A model generated the notes under the pieces. That model was not told the DNA's origin. It saw only the letters and a list, made by a program, of their open reading frames with translations, and ran no database searches. Below are positions 1 through 12,110 of a stretch of DNA of 64,000 nt, one piece after another; position 1 is the stretch's first letter; the number at the start of each line of letters is the position of its first letter. The position numbers and the translations under genes are program-made. The stretch covers positions 151,608-215,607 of the forward strand of contig NMRA01000668.1 of the NCBI GenBank assembly GCA_002633005.1, given 5' to 3'. Source of the DNA: Phoronis australis (taxonomy: Eukaryota > Phoronida > Phoronidae).

Positions 1-469
1 ACGAAAGGATCCCCAGCACACATGCGGCACATATTGCTCCCACAAATTTCTTAGAAACACACTTCTTGTAACGGTATTCGAATCTAGAGAATCGAATGTA
101 GCGGTCGAAGCTGAGTAACGCTGTTGAAACAGCCGGTGAAATTGTTGTCACAGTTTGAAGAAGAATTACGAAGACGCAGGAGCTAGCTGAAAGCGCCGTC
201 GGCGTACGTAGTACCAGGCGCGGTGCAAAAACAACCACTGGGCACGAGATACAGCCGAGGAAGAAATGACTGATATTGACGCCAATGAGGAACGGGTTTC
301 TTCTGAGATCAGGCCTAATTTTCTGCACGATCAGAATGGTGCCGTTGAGTAAGACGGTGGTGATACCCACAAGCAAAACAATTGCTCCCAAAACTGTTGG
401 ATTTCTTTTTACCAAAACCGAACTTGTCGAGTTAAGCTCCGAAATTGTGGTATTGTTTCTCGCGTCCAT
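1..469 (-). CDS. Rhodopsin-family GPCR, copy A (3' truncated by window edge)
   Basis: The frame is open from an ATG at 469-467 to the window edge, about 156 codons. It covers a short N-terminus with N-glycosylation sequons (NNT, NST), TM1 with the LLNGTILI core, TM2 (VNISHFFLG), TM3 ending in DRYIRF, and the second intracellular loop leading into TM4. It is clearly paralogous to the intact receptor at 49046-50206 and to the pseudogene at 40903-42013. The usual TM2 aspartate is absent, as in the intact paralogue, while the DRY motif is kept. The start at 469 is chosen because the homologous region further upstream (470-629) is broken here by a stop and a frameshift. Family membership follows from the TM pattern and DRY; the ligand is unknown. 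The C-terminal half lies outside the window. Confidence 0.75.
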   Translation of the reverse strand, partial: MDARNNTTISELNSTSSVLVKRNPTVLGAIVLLVGITTVLLNGTILIVQKIRPDLRRNPFLIGVNISHFFLGCISCPVVVFAPRLVLRTPTALSASSCVFVILLQTVTTISPAVSTALLSFDRYIRFSRFEYRYKKCVSKKFVGAICAACVLGILS

Positions 470-629
470 TTGAGCCTAGCGCACCGGTGTTGCTGCAGTG
501 ACAGTGTTATGTTTAAGTGAACTATCGAAACAATCTCATCTCGTTTAAACAACTGTTATCAAGTCGTGTCGTCGCGCTTCTTAGGTTCCTCAATTCGTTG
601 TTTATAACAAGGAAATCTGCGAAGCTCAT
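470..629 (-). other. Conserved segment upstream of GPCR copy A, coding frame broken
   Basis: This matches the first 53 codons of the copy C receptor. Here it begins MSFADFLV, stops after about 35 codons, and is out of frame with the receptor body starting at 469. It is either a decayed N-terminal extension or a 5' leader that is open only by chance in copies B and C. Confidence 0.55.
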
Positions 630-1149
630 TGGTGGATAGTGTTACTGAATCCAATTGGTTGATTATTTTGATTAGTTTACCAAGCATGCAATTGATGCAG
701 CTAACGTCAAGTGAAAATGTGCACCATGACAACGCGGGACCTACTGTAATAAATTTACAATAACTAAGGCCAATGCACGTCATCGTTTTTGCCATAGGGT
801 AAATAACCACTCAGTTTACTTATGAACTACGTGTACATATAAACCTCCCGCAAGCTGAAACTGTTCCGATGGAAATTCAAATCAACCTGCCAATTACTGG
901 CGTGAGTTAAAGCTTTTTTTGTTCTTAACTCTAATTTCAGCGCAATTTCAATCGAACTGACGATCGAGTTGTTCCGATAATCGATACTGTGTTCAACAGA
1001 TGTCTGATGAGAATATTGGGCCTGTTCCAAAATGCAGGACACTTGAAAGACAAAAGGATCATATGTTCTTTGATATTGTTTGACGACATCGCGTGAAGCA
1101 GTTAGAGATCTCGTCAAATCTGCACAGCACTTGTGTGAAAACATCGGTG

Positions 1150-2500
1150 TATTACGTTTAATTTAAAGACACTGATGTCAAAGTGTCATCCAGAGATTCT
1201 GTTTTTGCCTAAAGCAACATTTAGCTATGACCTCTTGCTTTCAAGTGGAATAGTTAAGTGAAGTGTAAATCACCATTTGGTGGTGTGCAAAAACTTTATA
1301 AGTCCAATGGAATTTCTTAAAAGTCATGAATGACCCATATTTCTATCCCAGAATGAGAGTAGAGCTATTAAGTGTACCAAGAGTTATCCATTTGAATCTC
1401 AGTATGAACAATTGCTCACTGTTGTGCCTCTTTCTGTATATTAAACGATCAAAGAAGAAAGAACGAATTGTGCTTTCATCAATTTCATACACATAGAAGT
1501 ACAGTAATACGAGTGGTTTGTGAAAATTTGTAAATTCAAAGCAGTGACAGATTTAACGGGGAGGGGGGAGTGTAAGGGGGCCATGCCCCCTAAAATTCTC
1601 CCAAATCCCATTTGGCACTTCGGGCAAAATCCTGGCTAATACTCTGTCCTGCATCTTCAAATCAAAATCCTGGATTATGCCCCTGTAATTAGAGGGCAAA
1701 CTTTGCAAGTAAAATTTTACACAGTCTCAGTATTAGTTGTTGTCGACTCTAATGTATCGTCAGTGGCCGTGCCGTATGAATGGATAGCATGTTTGAAGCG
1801 CATCAATGCTTAATCGCACTTTAAACTTCTCCAAGGTAAAACTTTTGTTTCAATGCATATTTTGGATTAATCCTGTATACACGTACATGTTGGGTTATCC
1901 TTTAGCGCTTTGAATTGTACTTGTACTGTTGCATACTTTAGCTATCAGTTTAAACAAGGATGGTTTCTAGGTAACATGTGGCATAACAGTGTTCACACTC
2001 CATTTCTCTACATTGATGGCGTGACCTTCCTTTTCGTTACAGAGCTTTCTAACCTGAAAAAACTGAAAAAGCAACCTACTGTTCCACGACGGTTGAACAC
2101 TCAAACTCAGAATACTGTAACTGTTTTGCTTCACAAAGATCACCCCTCTCAAGAAGAGAGTGTAAAGTAAATGGTTTTTATTACTGAAAGTTGTATCGAC
2201 AAGTTATCAAGCTTCCAAAGAAATCTTCAATATGAACTGCATGAAAATGAGGCAGAAACTGATTTGAAAAGTTGGTGCCCGGTGGCATGGAATGAATCAT
2301 TTGGAATTGTTTTTAGTGGTAAAACGGATGCACGAGGACGCTAGTTTTTTTGGGAGGGTGCCGTTTGAGTTTTGGCGGACCCTTTCAAGAGTGCAGTTTG
2401 TCATGGGTCATTTTGGTGCTCAGTGCGGCACAGTGTCTCGTTTTAAATTAGTTTTGACCGATACCTCGATTATCTATAAGCTCAAATTTTCATTGGCATG
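1150..2500. other. Non-coding stretch with one small MITE
   Basis: This is AT-rich sequence inside the insertion in copy A. Apart from the hAT-type MITE at 1542-1685, no convincing exon was seen. Short ORFs around 1910-2170 look like chance frames. Confidence 0.4.
1542..1685. mobile_element. hAT-like MITE, 144 bp
   Basis: The ends are CAGTGACAGATTTAACGGGG and ATCCTGGATTATGCCCCTG, imperfect inverted repeats of the CAGTGGCGGATTTAGG type common in hAT MITEs. The interior (CATGCCCCCTAAA, CATTTGGCA, TCAAAATCCTGG) matches the larger copy at 48672-48964, which differs by carrying an internal insertion. No clear target duplication was seen. Confidence 0.6.
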
Positions 2501-2509
2501 CCCTTTGTA

Positions 2510-3190
2510 TGATTTTATGGGTTTCTGGTGTGCAGAGAACTCGTTAAAGGAATGCAGTCGCAAACAAGATTTTTTTTCATACATTACCAGTCCTGTTTGA
2601 ATCATGTGCTTTGGTTTGGAAATTGCATCCAAAGTTATGCATGGGTTTTGATGAATTTGGAGAATTTATGTGAAAATTAAAAGGCCTGTATGTTTCCATA
2701 GGGTGTGTGAGAGAGACAGGCGAACACAGAGAGGTGGGAGTGTAATATGACGTAGAGGAAGGAAAGGGAGGTCAGTGGCTACTGACAGTTACTACAGTTC
2801 CAGCCTCGGTGTCCTCAGCTCAACATGGTCTGCAAGCTTATGAATCTCGTCAAGCTGACGTACTGGTACTTTATCATGAGTACTAAACACGTGAAATCAA
2901 TTCAAAAACTTCAGTTCAGAGAAGCATTTATGATTTGTGAATACACAGAACGCCATTTTTAACAATATAGGTCACGATACATCTTGAAGAAATTGGGAGC
3001 CATTACATTTTACACAATTTTTTATGTGGTTATCATTTGTCTAATGATGCAAATAAGATGTGGCATCAACTTTTTCAGTTTGTTATAGTTGCGAGCTGAG
3101 CTTGTAATTGAATTATTAGTACACAGAATGAGATAAACGTCTCTTTTCCGTAATTGGTGAAAAATCTCCTAATTTTCGGAGAAGAATAAA
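2510..3190 (+). repeat. Inverted-duplicate block with a decayed Arg-rich exon
   Basis: This block is similar to the reverse complement of 61265-61900 along most of its length, for example AAAAGGCCTGTAT, GGTCTGCAAGCTTATG, ACTAAACACGTGA and CTTCAGTTCAGAGAAGC. In the other copy the block contains an open Arg/Gly-rich terminal exon. Here the same frame, starting after CCATAG near 2700, has a premature TGA and indels, so this is the dead copy. The two blocks lie near opposite ends of the window in opposite orientation. Confidence 0.7.
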
Positions 3191-3375
3191 TGCCATGATC
3201 AAATGAGCAAATGCGAATATTACTGACATTCTTTACAAGGCACATTGACGAGATTTGAAAGGGAAAGGAGCGTGTTATAAAAACAATGAATTTGCCATGG
3301 TCCACAGCATCATGAATCTTGTGGACACTACCGAAACCTGTGGACAACGTGTCGCCATAGTCTTGATGGCGGTAC

Positions 3376-3471
3376 CTATTGAGGCTATCTCCTGCAACTT
3401 CCTCTCCACCAGACTCTTCATCTCCAAACACAGCATCGCTAATATTCACATCATCAAGGATACTTTCAGGA
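3376..3471 (-). CDS. Candidate internal exon, acidic, unknown gene
   Basis: On the minus strand a strong acceptor (pyrimidine tract ending TTTTGTTGCAG) is followed by an open frame rich in Asp and Glu (PESILDDVNISDAVFGDEES) up to a good donor, AATAG|GTACCG. The exon is 96 nt, a multiple of three, with matching phases at both ends, as expected of a skippable internal exon. The frame stays open past the donor to 3075, but that part looks less protein-like and overlaps the repeat block. No family is recognised and no partner exon was identified. Confidence 0.4.
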
Positions 3472-3479
3472 CTGCAACA

Positions 3480-4785
3480 AAAGAAAGCGTGATGATCTTG
3501 CCCAGTAGAATTTCAAAGACACAACACCTAGCCCCTGTAACGCAGTTGAACTACCAAGTAACAGGGCTTGTTTTGTGTGCGGTCGTCTGGAGAACAGTTA
3601 AATCAAGTTCGTTCAGAATTCAAATGTTTAATCATATAACGATTGATGACGTCTCACGATGCTTTCTTTAGTCAGTTTGCGGGAACGACTGGTTACTAGT
3701 GTGAAAGGATTTCTGTCCTGTCAGGGCCTGGAACCTGAGATTCATGGCTGTCCATGCAGGATCTTTAGTACACGGAGCTATTAAGACCAAAAGTTCTGTG
3801 GAAGATATATTTCCACTATATACATTAAAAGTGTCAGCAATGAATAATAATTATGTATTAAAAAATGGACAACTCATAATTTAAATGTACGTGTATACCC
3901 AATGGTTATGCTGTACTTACAGTCATCGTCCATGTCATGCATGCTACAGTGTATGTATTCAGAAACATCAGTCGTTAGCCTGTAATATAGAAATTCAAAA
4001 AATGTTGAAGTGTTTCTGTTGTTTAAGCTGTTTAGCATTGGTCAATCTGCATTCATTGGATTTCACACATATCGTGTATAAGGTATGGTGTATAGAAACG
4101 AAACGAAGTACGACATGGTCTCTATGCTTAGAACTCAGAAAACAGACTGAGGAAATTCTATCCAGAGCACATATTTATGACTTGATGTCAAGTAAAGTAC
4201 CACCACAAATTTCATGGATAAAAACTCCTCAAAATCCCGATTTCAACTTTGTCTTCGAAAATAAACTTTTGCGTTATACAGCAATCAACTTCGAAAAAGA
4301 CAAAAAAATGTCAAATTCGGTGCAAAGAAATGTAAATGCAAAAGCAATAAGTGAATTCAACTCTGCCCACACTATATGTCCGATTAAGTTAGAAATACCA
4401 ACTTGTCACTTTAAAAACCCATGTTTGACAAGATCAGCCGCAGTATGACTTATAAAGCCACACGTAGTAGGTGGTACTTGCTCAAAAGTGTCAACAAAAC
4501 TGTTGCCAATCTGCTTTTTGATGCACTCACTTTTAGGTGCATCTCTGAATGTCAAATGTACAATTCATGTATACAGAGTATGCAAAATTCAGTTATGCTT
4601 AGAAGAGACACATGTGCAGATCATGCCTTACCGTAGCAGACATGTAGAAATATTCATTTTCTGGAAATATACCATGCGCATCACCTGCTCAAAACATTCC
4701 ACAATTCAATTATCATTTACAACACTTAACAATTTGTTATCAAGACAATTTATGAGCACTGACTAGTTCTCTCAAACTTAAACAA
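3480..4785. other. Stretch with one unassigned ORF (3885-4448)
   Basis: An ATG-initiated plus-strand frame of 187 codons spans 3885-4448. Its composition (Cys, Thr, Ile, Lys and Ser rich, no motif, no splice context) fits a chance frame in AT-rich DNA. Nothing else is supported here. Confidence 0.3.
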
Positions 4786-4789
4786 TCAG

Positions 4790-5039
4790 GGGCCCGTTCC
4801 AACAGAACTGACTTGGCTAAGACAAATCTTAAATCTTAGTAAGTTTTAAAAGTAAGCTTAAATTTGTATCAAAACCAATTCAAGGAACAGATCTTAAGTT
4901 TGACTGAAATGTTTGGCATAAGTTTTGTCTTAATTTTAACTACATGTAACTTATCGAAATTGGAAGCTTCAAAGTTTGGAAGTTAAGACAAATCTTAAAC
5001 TTAAGTAAAAATGAACGAGTCAATTTCTTGGAACAGGCC
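4790..5039. mobile_element. MITE, 250 bp, with TCAG flanks
   Basis: The ends GGGCCCGTTCCAA and TTGGAACAGGCC form imperfect terminal inverted repeats. TCAG lies directly outside both ends (4786-4789 and 5040-5043), a possible 4-bp target duplication. The interior is dominated by variants of TTAAG and CTTAAA, giving strong internal self-complementarity. There is no coding capacity, so it is a non-autonomous DNA transposon; the superfamily was not assigned. Confidence 0.7.
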
Positions 5040-5043
5040 TCAG

Positions 5044-5945
5044 CTTTCTCACATCAACCTCATAATGAATGACTTGGATCCATACCTCAAAGCACAGGCA
5101 GAATCACTTGACAAATCATTAATACAAGAAAACTCAAGCCCACTGAAATACACTGTTTAAGTAATGAATATAGATTATTACGTGGCGAAGTCGTTATCCC
5201 TCGTAATCTAGAACCCTCGTGGATTTTGGAGAATTATCGCCCGAGGTTGATCTCGCTGTGATTTCAAATGCTTTATCAGTGATCCAATCAAAACCGAAAT
5301 GGGTCAGATCCCAGAAATGGTGAGTTCATGACTTTGTTTACTGAGTGAAGGACAATTAGAAAAAAATCTCAATGCCGGAGTATTTGTTCAAGCTGGGAAG
5401 AGTTAGACATCAGCGAGCTCTTAAGATGTCCCCCTATGCACAAAAGCAACACTTTGATGGCTTAACCAGTGTGGCACAATTTGTCATAAAACTTCTGGCA
5501 TATGGAGGGTCTACGGGACAACTACTGTCTCTACACTGGGTAGTTGGGACGGTGGTACTATCTTGAAGTAACACGGCTTCGAAATTTCTGTGAGCGTTTC
5601 AAGAAACCAACCGAAAACAAACAGTAAATATATGGTGATACATGTGAGTAGGAGTAATTTTGATAATTTTTGCAAACAAAATAATTAAAAACAACCTTTC
5701 GTAATATTTTAAATATAGCAAAGTTCATTCAACTTCCTGAAGTTACGTTAACGCATTTCCCCAAAACAAATCAACTTTTAACCGGTTCTCTTGAAAATTA
5801 AAACTTTTCTCTTTTAGTCCAAAGTCACGATTTTATAGGCACTGTTGATAAATAATGAAACAACTGCATGTAGCAAGGTATATTTCAACAATTTCAGGAA
5901 AACATGACTTACTAAATTCATGCACACAACTGTAAGTATCATCAA
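5044..5945. other. Non-coding stretch
   Basis: AT-rich sequence between the MITE and the tandem array. The short plus-strand frame at 5372-5566 has no motif or splice support. Confidence 0.35.
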
Positions 5946-5948
5946 CGC

Positions 5949-6484
5949 CGCTTAAATTTAAGAATACGTTTACAAAATTAAAATCGCCATCTCTTACTCG
6001 AGCCTAAAATTAAGCACAATTGTAACATAAATCTCGCTTAAAATTAAGAATATCTGTACAAGTTTTGAAATGGCCATATCCTGCTCTGGCCTAATATTAA
6101 GCACAACTGTAAGTAACATAATTCCCGCTTAAATTTAAGAATGGCAGTACAAGTTTTAAAATAGTCATCTCCTATCCTGGCCTAAGCTTAAGCACAATTG
6201 TAAGTAACATACATTGGAAATCCCGCTTAAATTTAAGCATATCTATACAAGATTTAAAATCGCCATCTCCTAACTTGGCTTACAATTAAGCACAAATGTA
6301 AGTAACATATATCCCGCTTTAATTCAAAAATATCTGTACAAAGTCAAGTTCAATCATCGCCATCTCCTACTCAGGCCTAAAATTAAGCACAATGGTAAGC
6401 AATGTAAACCCCTCTTAAATTTAAGAATATCTGTACAAGTTTTTAAATCATCTGGCTTACATTAAAGCACCTCTGTTAAGGTAT
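5949..6484. repeat. Tandem array, about six units of roughly 90 bp
   Basis: Six diverged units begin near 5949, 6036, 6125, 6225, 6316 and 6414. Each opens with a CGCTTAAATTTAAGAATAT-like tract, continues with CTGTACAAGTTTTAAAA and CGCCATCTCCTACTC, and ends AAGCACAATTGTAAGTAACAT. The palindrome CTTAAATTTAAG and an inverted TTAAG near each unit end could fold. Divergence between units suggests an old array. Confidence 0.8.
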
Positions 6485-8404
6485 TAGATCCCACTATTCT
6501 TCTCACGGACAAAATATACTAAACATTTAATCAATAAAAATTTGTAGGGTAAGATCAATTAACAACTATATTTAAAACTACAAGTCATTGTACCAAAATC
6601 AAAGCAAGGCCATTTTCACAGCGNATATAACAAAATCTTGCTTGTTAGCGCTGCAATTCTTTATATTTGAGGTATAACGGATCATTCAACATGTTTTAGG
6701 AATTGTTTTTCTTTTCAGGTGGACCTTAGTACTGAACCATACACACAATCAGAGTCCACAAATGGAGGCAAGTCCCCATGTGTGCTTCCTGTGGAACACT
6801 GTAGGGTTTCCAGTTTTTCACTCTTGCCGCTTTAAGAACGTTGACAAGCAAAACGGATTACAAAAGGTATTCTTAAATTTGAACAACAAAACCAGTAGCG
6901 TCTAAAGTTCACAAAACCCGTGCCTTTTGACGCAGTTTTACACAAAGGTATGTATTTCAAATTGAAAATACATTGTATTTCAAATCACACGTTGACATCC
7001 TATAACTAAACTTTACCCGCAGCATGTAACTCTATACTAGTACAATTGTTTGGGAAATGCAAAAACACTAAATTCAAACAACATAGAGGTACCTGTGTTT
7101 CTTTGCATTTATACAACTAACCTTCTCTGTTGCCTTGTTGCATAACACTTACAGGCTTCATATCAACGAGGACATTGCAACAGATGCCATTGTTGCTGGC
7201 ATGTTTTCAGTCAAATTTAGGTATGGTACTGTGTGTGGATACTAAACACGACTAAGTCCCATTGAGAAACTGCAGACCAGGCGACATGGTGCAGGCAGAT
7301 CGATAACTACCCATTGAAATCACTGCATATAATAAAGATATGAGAAGAACAGATGGGTGTCATAACACTAGCAGTTAATAACGTGACGAATGTTCTTGAA
7401 AAGTAACAACACCAACTGAAATTCAACCATATAGCATAAACCGAGTTAAAAATTCCAAGGTGAAAGATATCAGGTAGACATTTAACTGAAAGGACCCCAA
7501 GGGTCGTAGTCCGTGTGTATTGAAAATTGTTTGAAGTGTGATTGATTCAATGTAAAATTGAGATTGGCCTATACAAAACTTGGTGGTTCTCATTTTTCCA
7601 AGGTCCTGTGGTTTTACAATAACAAAGCTCAATATGATATGCAGTGCTGGAGTTCATTCGAAATAAAATAAATATTTAAAATTAACATAGTGCAGTGTTT
7701 AACAGTCATAAAATAGCATTACACAGCAACGATTCCTTACTGAAACTGTTAAAATATACCTTGTTACATGCATTTTTTTCATGACTTATCAAACGTGCCA
7801 ATAAAATCGTGACTTCGGAGATCCGTTTTTTTTTGTTCTAGGGCGAAAGTTAGGTCACTAGCCAAATGAGGAGGAACTATAGCCAATGTCAATACAGACA
7901 AAGAAACTCATAAATAGGTTACTAGCCATTGAAGATCCATATAGCTAGTAATGTCAACAGATAATGAAACTCGATGAATTTTTGTCTGAAAGTAATTTTC
8001 CCTGTGAGTTCTCGGACCACTACTTTATTGGTTCGTGATTTTAATGTCGGGGACGCCATGTCCCAATAACTACCGAGGTATATAAGCAGGATAGAACAAA
8101 TTTTTTTACTTACTAGTAGTGGTGCTTATCGAGCAGGCGTTTGGCTTGCTCGGAATAAGTGCAGATAGCTCATTTCTGAGAGATACCCAGCGATCGTACT
8201 CTGTGCCCAAATCAATGCGTCAGGTTTTATTTACCTTCAGTCGTGCGTCTTTCCTTCTTTTCTTTCTGCCTGAGTCTGTAAAGGTCCATTTATCTTGCCC
8301 ACCTTCTCACTGTCAGCCATTTTGTCTCGTGGAATTTTGTAAATCCCTGCGGTTTTTTAACGCTGCACCTTCCTCAGACGTATAGTGTCTATGGGTAATT
8401 AGTT
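6485..8404. other. Non-coding stretch with one ambiguous base
   Basis: An N is present at 6624. The sequence is AT-rich with scattered short frames, such as 8119-8385 plus, which has Ser/Phe-rich low-complexity character. No supported gene was seen. This is the distal part of the insertion in duplication copy A. Confidence 0.35.
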
Positions 8405-9060
8405 CAGATCAGGCATATGCGGTCGAATCTGCAGGAATGGTCCAATCATGACAGGTCACAGTTGCTGGTACAAACACATATATAGCACAGTTATGTGCAG
8501 GCATAATAATCGCACGCAACACGAAGAAGTGTCCAGAACACAATACGATCAAGGCATAGCCGCTCGAGACCCATGTCAGATGTTACCGAGTATAGTACAT
8601 GTAACATTAAGAGAATACAATCATTAGCTCCATAACGGCACGAGGTATGAAGCACATTTGATGGCAAGATATTCACTCTACAGGACTGAACCGGTACTAA
8701 CCTACGTGTACAGTGTATCTCATCACTGAGTCAGCTGTTCGTGAAAATTGACTGCATTTGTCAGAAGTGGGAGGGAGATTAGAGATCTATATGCGGTTAC
8801 CACAATGATTTTTCTTCATATATGTACTTCTTTCAAAAACCGTGAATTTTGTGATTTTTTTTGAAATTCCTTCACAGGGCAAAATGGATAACCCTGTAGC
8901 AGAGGTTGCAAGAAAGTATTTTCGTTAGGCGATCGTTTGAAACATATTTTTCACGAGTTTTCGAATTCCATGCCACTTTAAATCAAATGGAAAATTGGGC
9001 TATGTCGCGTTGAAAATTGGAAAAGTACATACGATAATATGTCAATTTCGCCGTGTGTTA
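8405..9060. repeat. Segmental duplication, copy A, distal part
   Basis: Similarity to copies B and C resumes with ATCATGACAGGTCACAG near 8448 (compare 42296 and 50481). It continues through AAGTGGGAGGGAGATTA near 8766 (compare 43023 and 51021), the TTTTGTGATTTTTT tract and the ACGAGTTTTCG tract. This shows the 1150-8405 interval is an insertion. Confidence 0.7.
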
Positions 9061-10765
9061 AAGGGGGACTGGATGTTGAGAAAAAATCAAAACGGGGATA
9101 ATCTGCAAAGAGCGGGATAACTGGCTAGCAAAACGTACGTTCTCAGTAATACCTATCGGATTGGATTCTTGTGCAAGCTAAATGTTTCATTTTTAGATTT
9201 AATGTAAAAGATAAATGATGCAGCTCACATTTACTGCTCAGAAATCGAATCAATAAAAAGTGTCTTAGCAACGGGTAAGCATTGCTTTTCAAGTTTCCAC
9301 GATTCCGTATAAAATGAGTTTTCGAAGAAAAGTCAAATGGGGTCCGATCAAATCTTGGCCTGGATTTCGAGTAAACTTTAAGCATCGTGGCAATTCTAGT
9401 GGCAGACCAGCATTCATATTTTATTTCTAATGCGGTTTAAGTCCATGTCTCACTACGCGTTATGTATTGCTTGCTAATGGAAATAAACGAGCGTGAGGTG
9501 GCACCATCTGGCGGCATGGCGCAGATATTAGTTTGACCTCGAGGAGACGTATCCAGCTTTTTCTGATGTCCCGAGGAAATCGCTGGATACTTTGAGGTGA
9601 ACAGTGCACGCTTTCTCGCCCACTTGCGTGCAAGTCTTCTTAACGTAAGAGTTGTCTAATGGTCGGCATGTGGGCTGCAGAACACAGTTTGGTAAGAACG
9701 TTTGTCGTATAATATGGCGTGGAAATAAGCAGGATGATATACTTGTCTCGGTATACATGTAAATAATATGTCACCTTGTTTGGCTTGGCTGTTTCAAAAC
9801 CCCAAAGTTTTGTAAAAAGCTGTTACACCATTCCCAAGCTGCAAAGAGGTTTCTTAAGTTATGGAGCAGTATTCTTATCAGAAACTAATGTCTGAACTGT
9901 TGACAGTGTTACACGTATGTTTCTTACCCTAGGTCACAACGCCACCTATTGGCATAAATGAAGATGTTGCCCTTTGAAATAATGAGACTGATGGCACTCT
10001 GACATAAATCCTATTATTTGGGCAAATAATATCATGCAGCCCTTCATGCTTCATATCCAACATGAATCCCTAACCCTTACTGAGGATAATTTAGTCAGAC
10101 ATTCATCCAATATTCTAGATCTTTATATATCATAACTAACTGGAACTTTGGTGCCCTTTACAATTACATTTTTCGGTAAAAAAAACAGAATGCAGTGGCT
10201 TTGCCACTGTACGAAAAACGCAATAAACTACTCCAAGTATCTATCAGAATTGTGCAGATGAAGGGTTGCTGACAGATAATGGCCAAACACCTACAGTGTA
10301 TAAAGTAGATTTAAAGTGTACTGTGAGAAGATCAACACATTGATTGCAGTATAGGACTAAGTTTAGGAACTGTTTTCTTTGGAAAGTAAAACTGCCGTGT
10401 ATATTACTGTAAACAAGAGTTATTGGAACACATTTTGTGGTTGTTATGTTACTAAAGAAAGTACATGTAGACTGTGGAAAAAACAATATTTATGAAAAAG
10501 AGACATTATTATTTTAAACACCTGTTGCATAGTTGTCATAGTCAACATTCGAGAAGGAGAACGGGAATAACCTGATTCAAAAGCGGGTGAAAAGTTCACT
10601 GCACCACACAAAGACGTAGCGACAGCATTTGTAGTCCTCATTAAAATCGGCTTGCATATCAGCTATCTCCATACCATAACCATTAGTTATCATCACGTGC
10701 GCTTTACAACACATGTTTATCATACATAGGTGATGTTAAGCCGTGAAGTAACTGTCTAATCACAC
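9060..10765. other. Non-coding stretch
   Basis: No convincing exon or element. Minus-strand frames of 65-80 codons (9143, 9528, 10244, 10444) have no motif and no splice support. Confidence 0.3.
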
Positions 10766-10770
10766 CGTAG

Positions 10771-10809
10771 TTTCTCTAGAGAAGACAATTGTTATCATCT
10801 CTAGAGAAA
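10771..10809. repeat. Inverted repeat, 11-bp arms
   Basis: TTTCTCTAGAG at 10771-10781 is perfectly complementary to CTCTAGAGAAA at 10799-10809 across a 17-base loop. Function unknown; it could be a fold-back remnant. Confidence 0.7.
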
Positions 10810-10889
10810 AATATCCCTGGCCAAACGGCAAGGACTACGGTATTTGGCGGAGTCTATCAGAATTTCGGTAATTGTTTAACTCATGTTCT

Positions 10890-10972
10890 TATACATACAT
10901 ATATACATACATACACACATACATAGATACATATATGTATAAGCAGAGTATGTATATGCATATGTCTCCTGA
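10890..10972. repeat. ATAC/ATAT microsatellite
   Basis: An imperfect run of ATAC, ATAT and CACA units across about 80 bases. Confidence 0.8.
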
Positions 10973-12105
10973 TTCTGTACTGTGTGTTTTTGTCACTATA
11001 CATCATTACGTGTTTTGGTCGTGAAAGACCGGCCCGAAAATCCTCCCCTCATTTTCGGATCGGTCGAAATTCCTGAGTAAGCCGCATGTCTTTGTTTGGC
11101 CGGTAACATGCGATTTCTCGTTAAAACACATTATCTGATTGCGTTAAGATAAGAATTACCTAACGAAACAACACTTCTGTTTTCACTTTTTTGCTCTTCT
11201 GATGAATTTAAACTAATAACAAATTCAAAATCGTCATAAAATAATGACCTCTTCGTAAATATCGGTGAAGTTTTATCTGAGGTCGCTTTGCTTTTAGTAT
11301 CATTATGCGGTAAAGGAGTTTCCTTTGTTTTGAATTTTATATCCGTTGAGAATTCAATTTACACTTACAATTCCAAAGTAAATACACAGACATTAGCGTG
11401 CAATGTCAGTAAATCTGAGTTAAAATTCCTGAGAAAGTAACAAATTTTACGACTTTATGAATCCGCAACAGTGTCTAATTTGCATTGTACCACAGTATTC
11501 TAAGGAATCCGTTCTTTTGGGTGTCGTGATCACCTGTATGGGATGTAGAGTTTCGTCGTTTTTTGCCGTTTCAAAATGAGAGCGATGGGTGACCGTGTTA
11601 AGCACATACATTTTTGTCGTAAAGCGAAATTCCCGATGAAAATTGTCGCTAATTTGAAGAGTTAACGTTTTTTGTCGGAAGTTATGGCGAAAATCCGGAA
11701 GGAAATTGGATGAAAAATGACGTTAAAATTGTTGAAATCTTACCGAAAATTTTTGCTTCAAAATTCTTCCTTTTTTCCACGAGAATCATCGTGAACTTTT
11801 TAAGACCACCACATTACGATCAATGCTGAACGGCGGTTCGACCGCGACATGACTGTTCCATCCACAAACATGCATGTGTTACAAGTTCTGAATCCGTGTT
11901 CGTTAAAAACGAATTGTGGACTGAGCTTTTTGGAGCGATCATACGTTATAAACGACACGTACTTTATAATGCAACTCGATTTTGCTTTTCATGAACCTTC
12001 TAATTCCTTATACATGTATATTGGTTTAACTAAACAGACTTGTCGAAAAAGTGCTATACTGTATAAACTTAATGCCGCCGAAAAAATAAAAGTTCCATAT
12101 ATGAA
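10973..12105. other. Non-coding stretch
   Basis: AT-rich sequence. The frame at 11849-12208 plus runs into the adjacent MITE and is likely spurious. Confidence 0.3.
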
Positions 12106-12110
12106 GGTTG

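Larger units (their letters stand above)
1..1150. repeat. Segmental duplication, copy A, proximal part
   Basis: Similarity to 41500-42300 and 49700-50500 covers the receptor and several hundred bases upstream of it. Shared tracts include ATGCAATTGATGCA, GTGCACCATGACAACGCGG and CCTACTGTAATAAA. Recognisable similarity fades near 1150 and resumes near 8405, so the sequence between is an insertion relative to copies B and C. Confidence 0.75.

Noticed and set aside
3885-4448. 187-codon ATG-initiated ORF on the plus strand
   Set aside because: No recognised motif, composition like AT-rich random sequence and no splice context; kept only as a note in the stretch description.
5949-6484. CRISPR-like array
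   Set aside because: The units are contiguous diverged tandem repeats with no unique spacers, in animal-type DNA.
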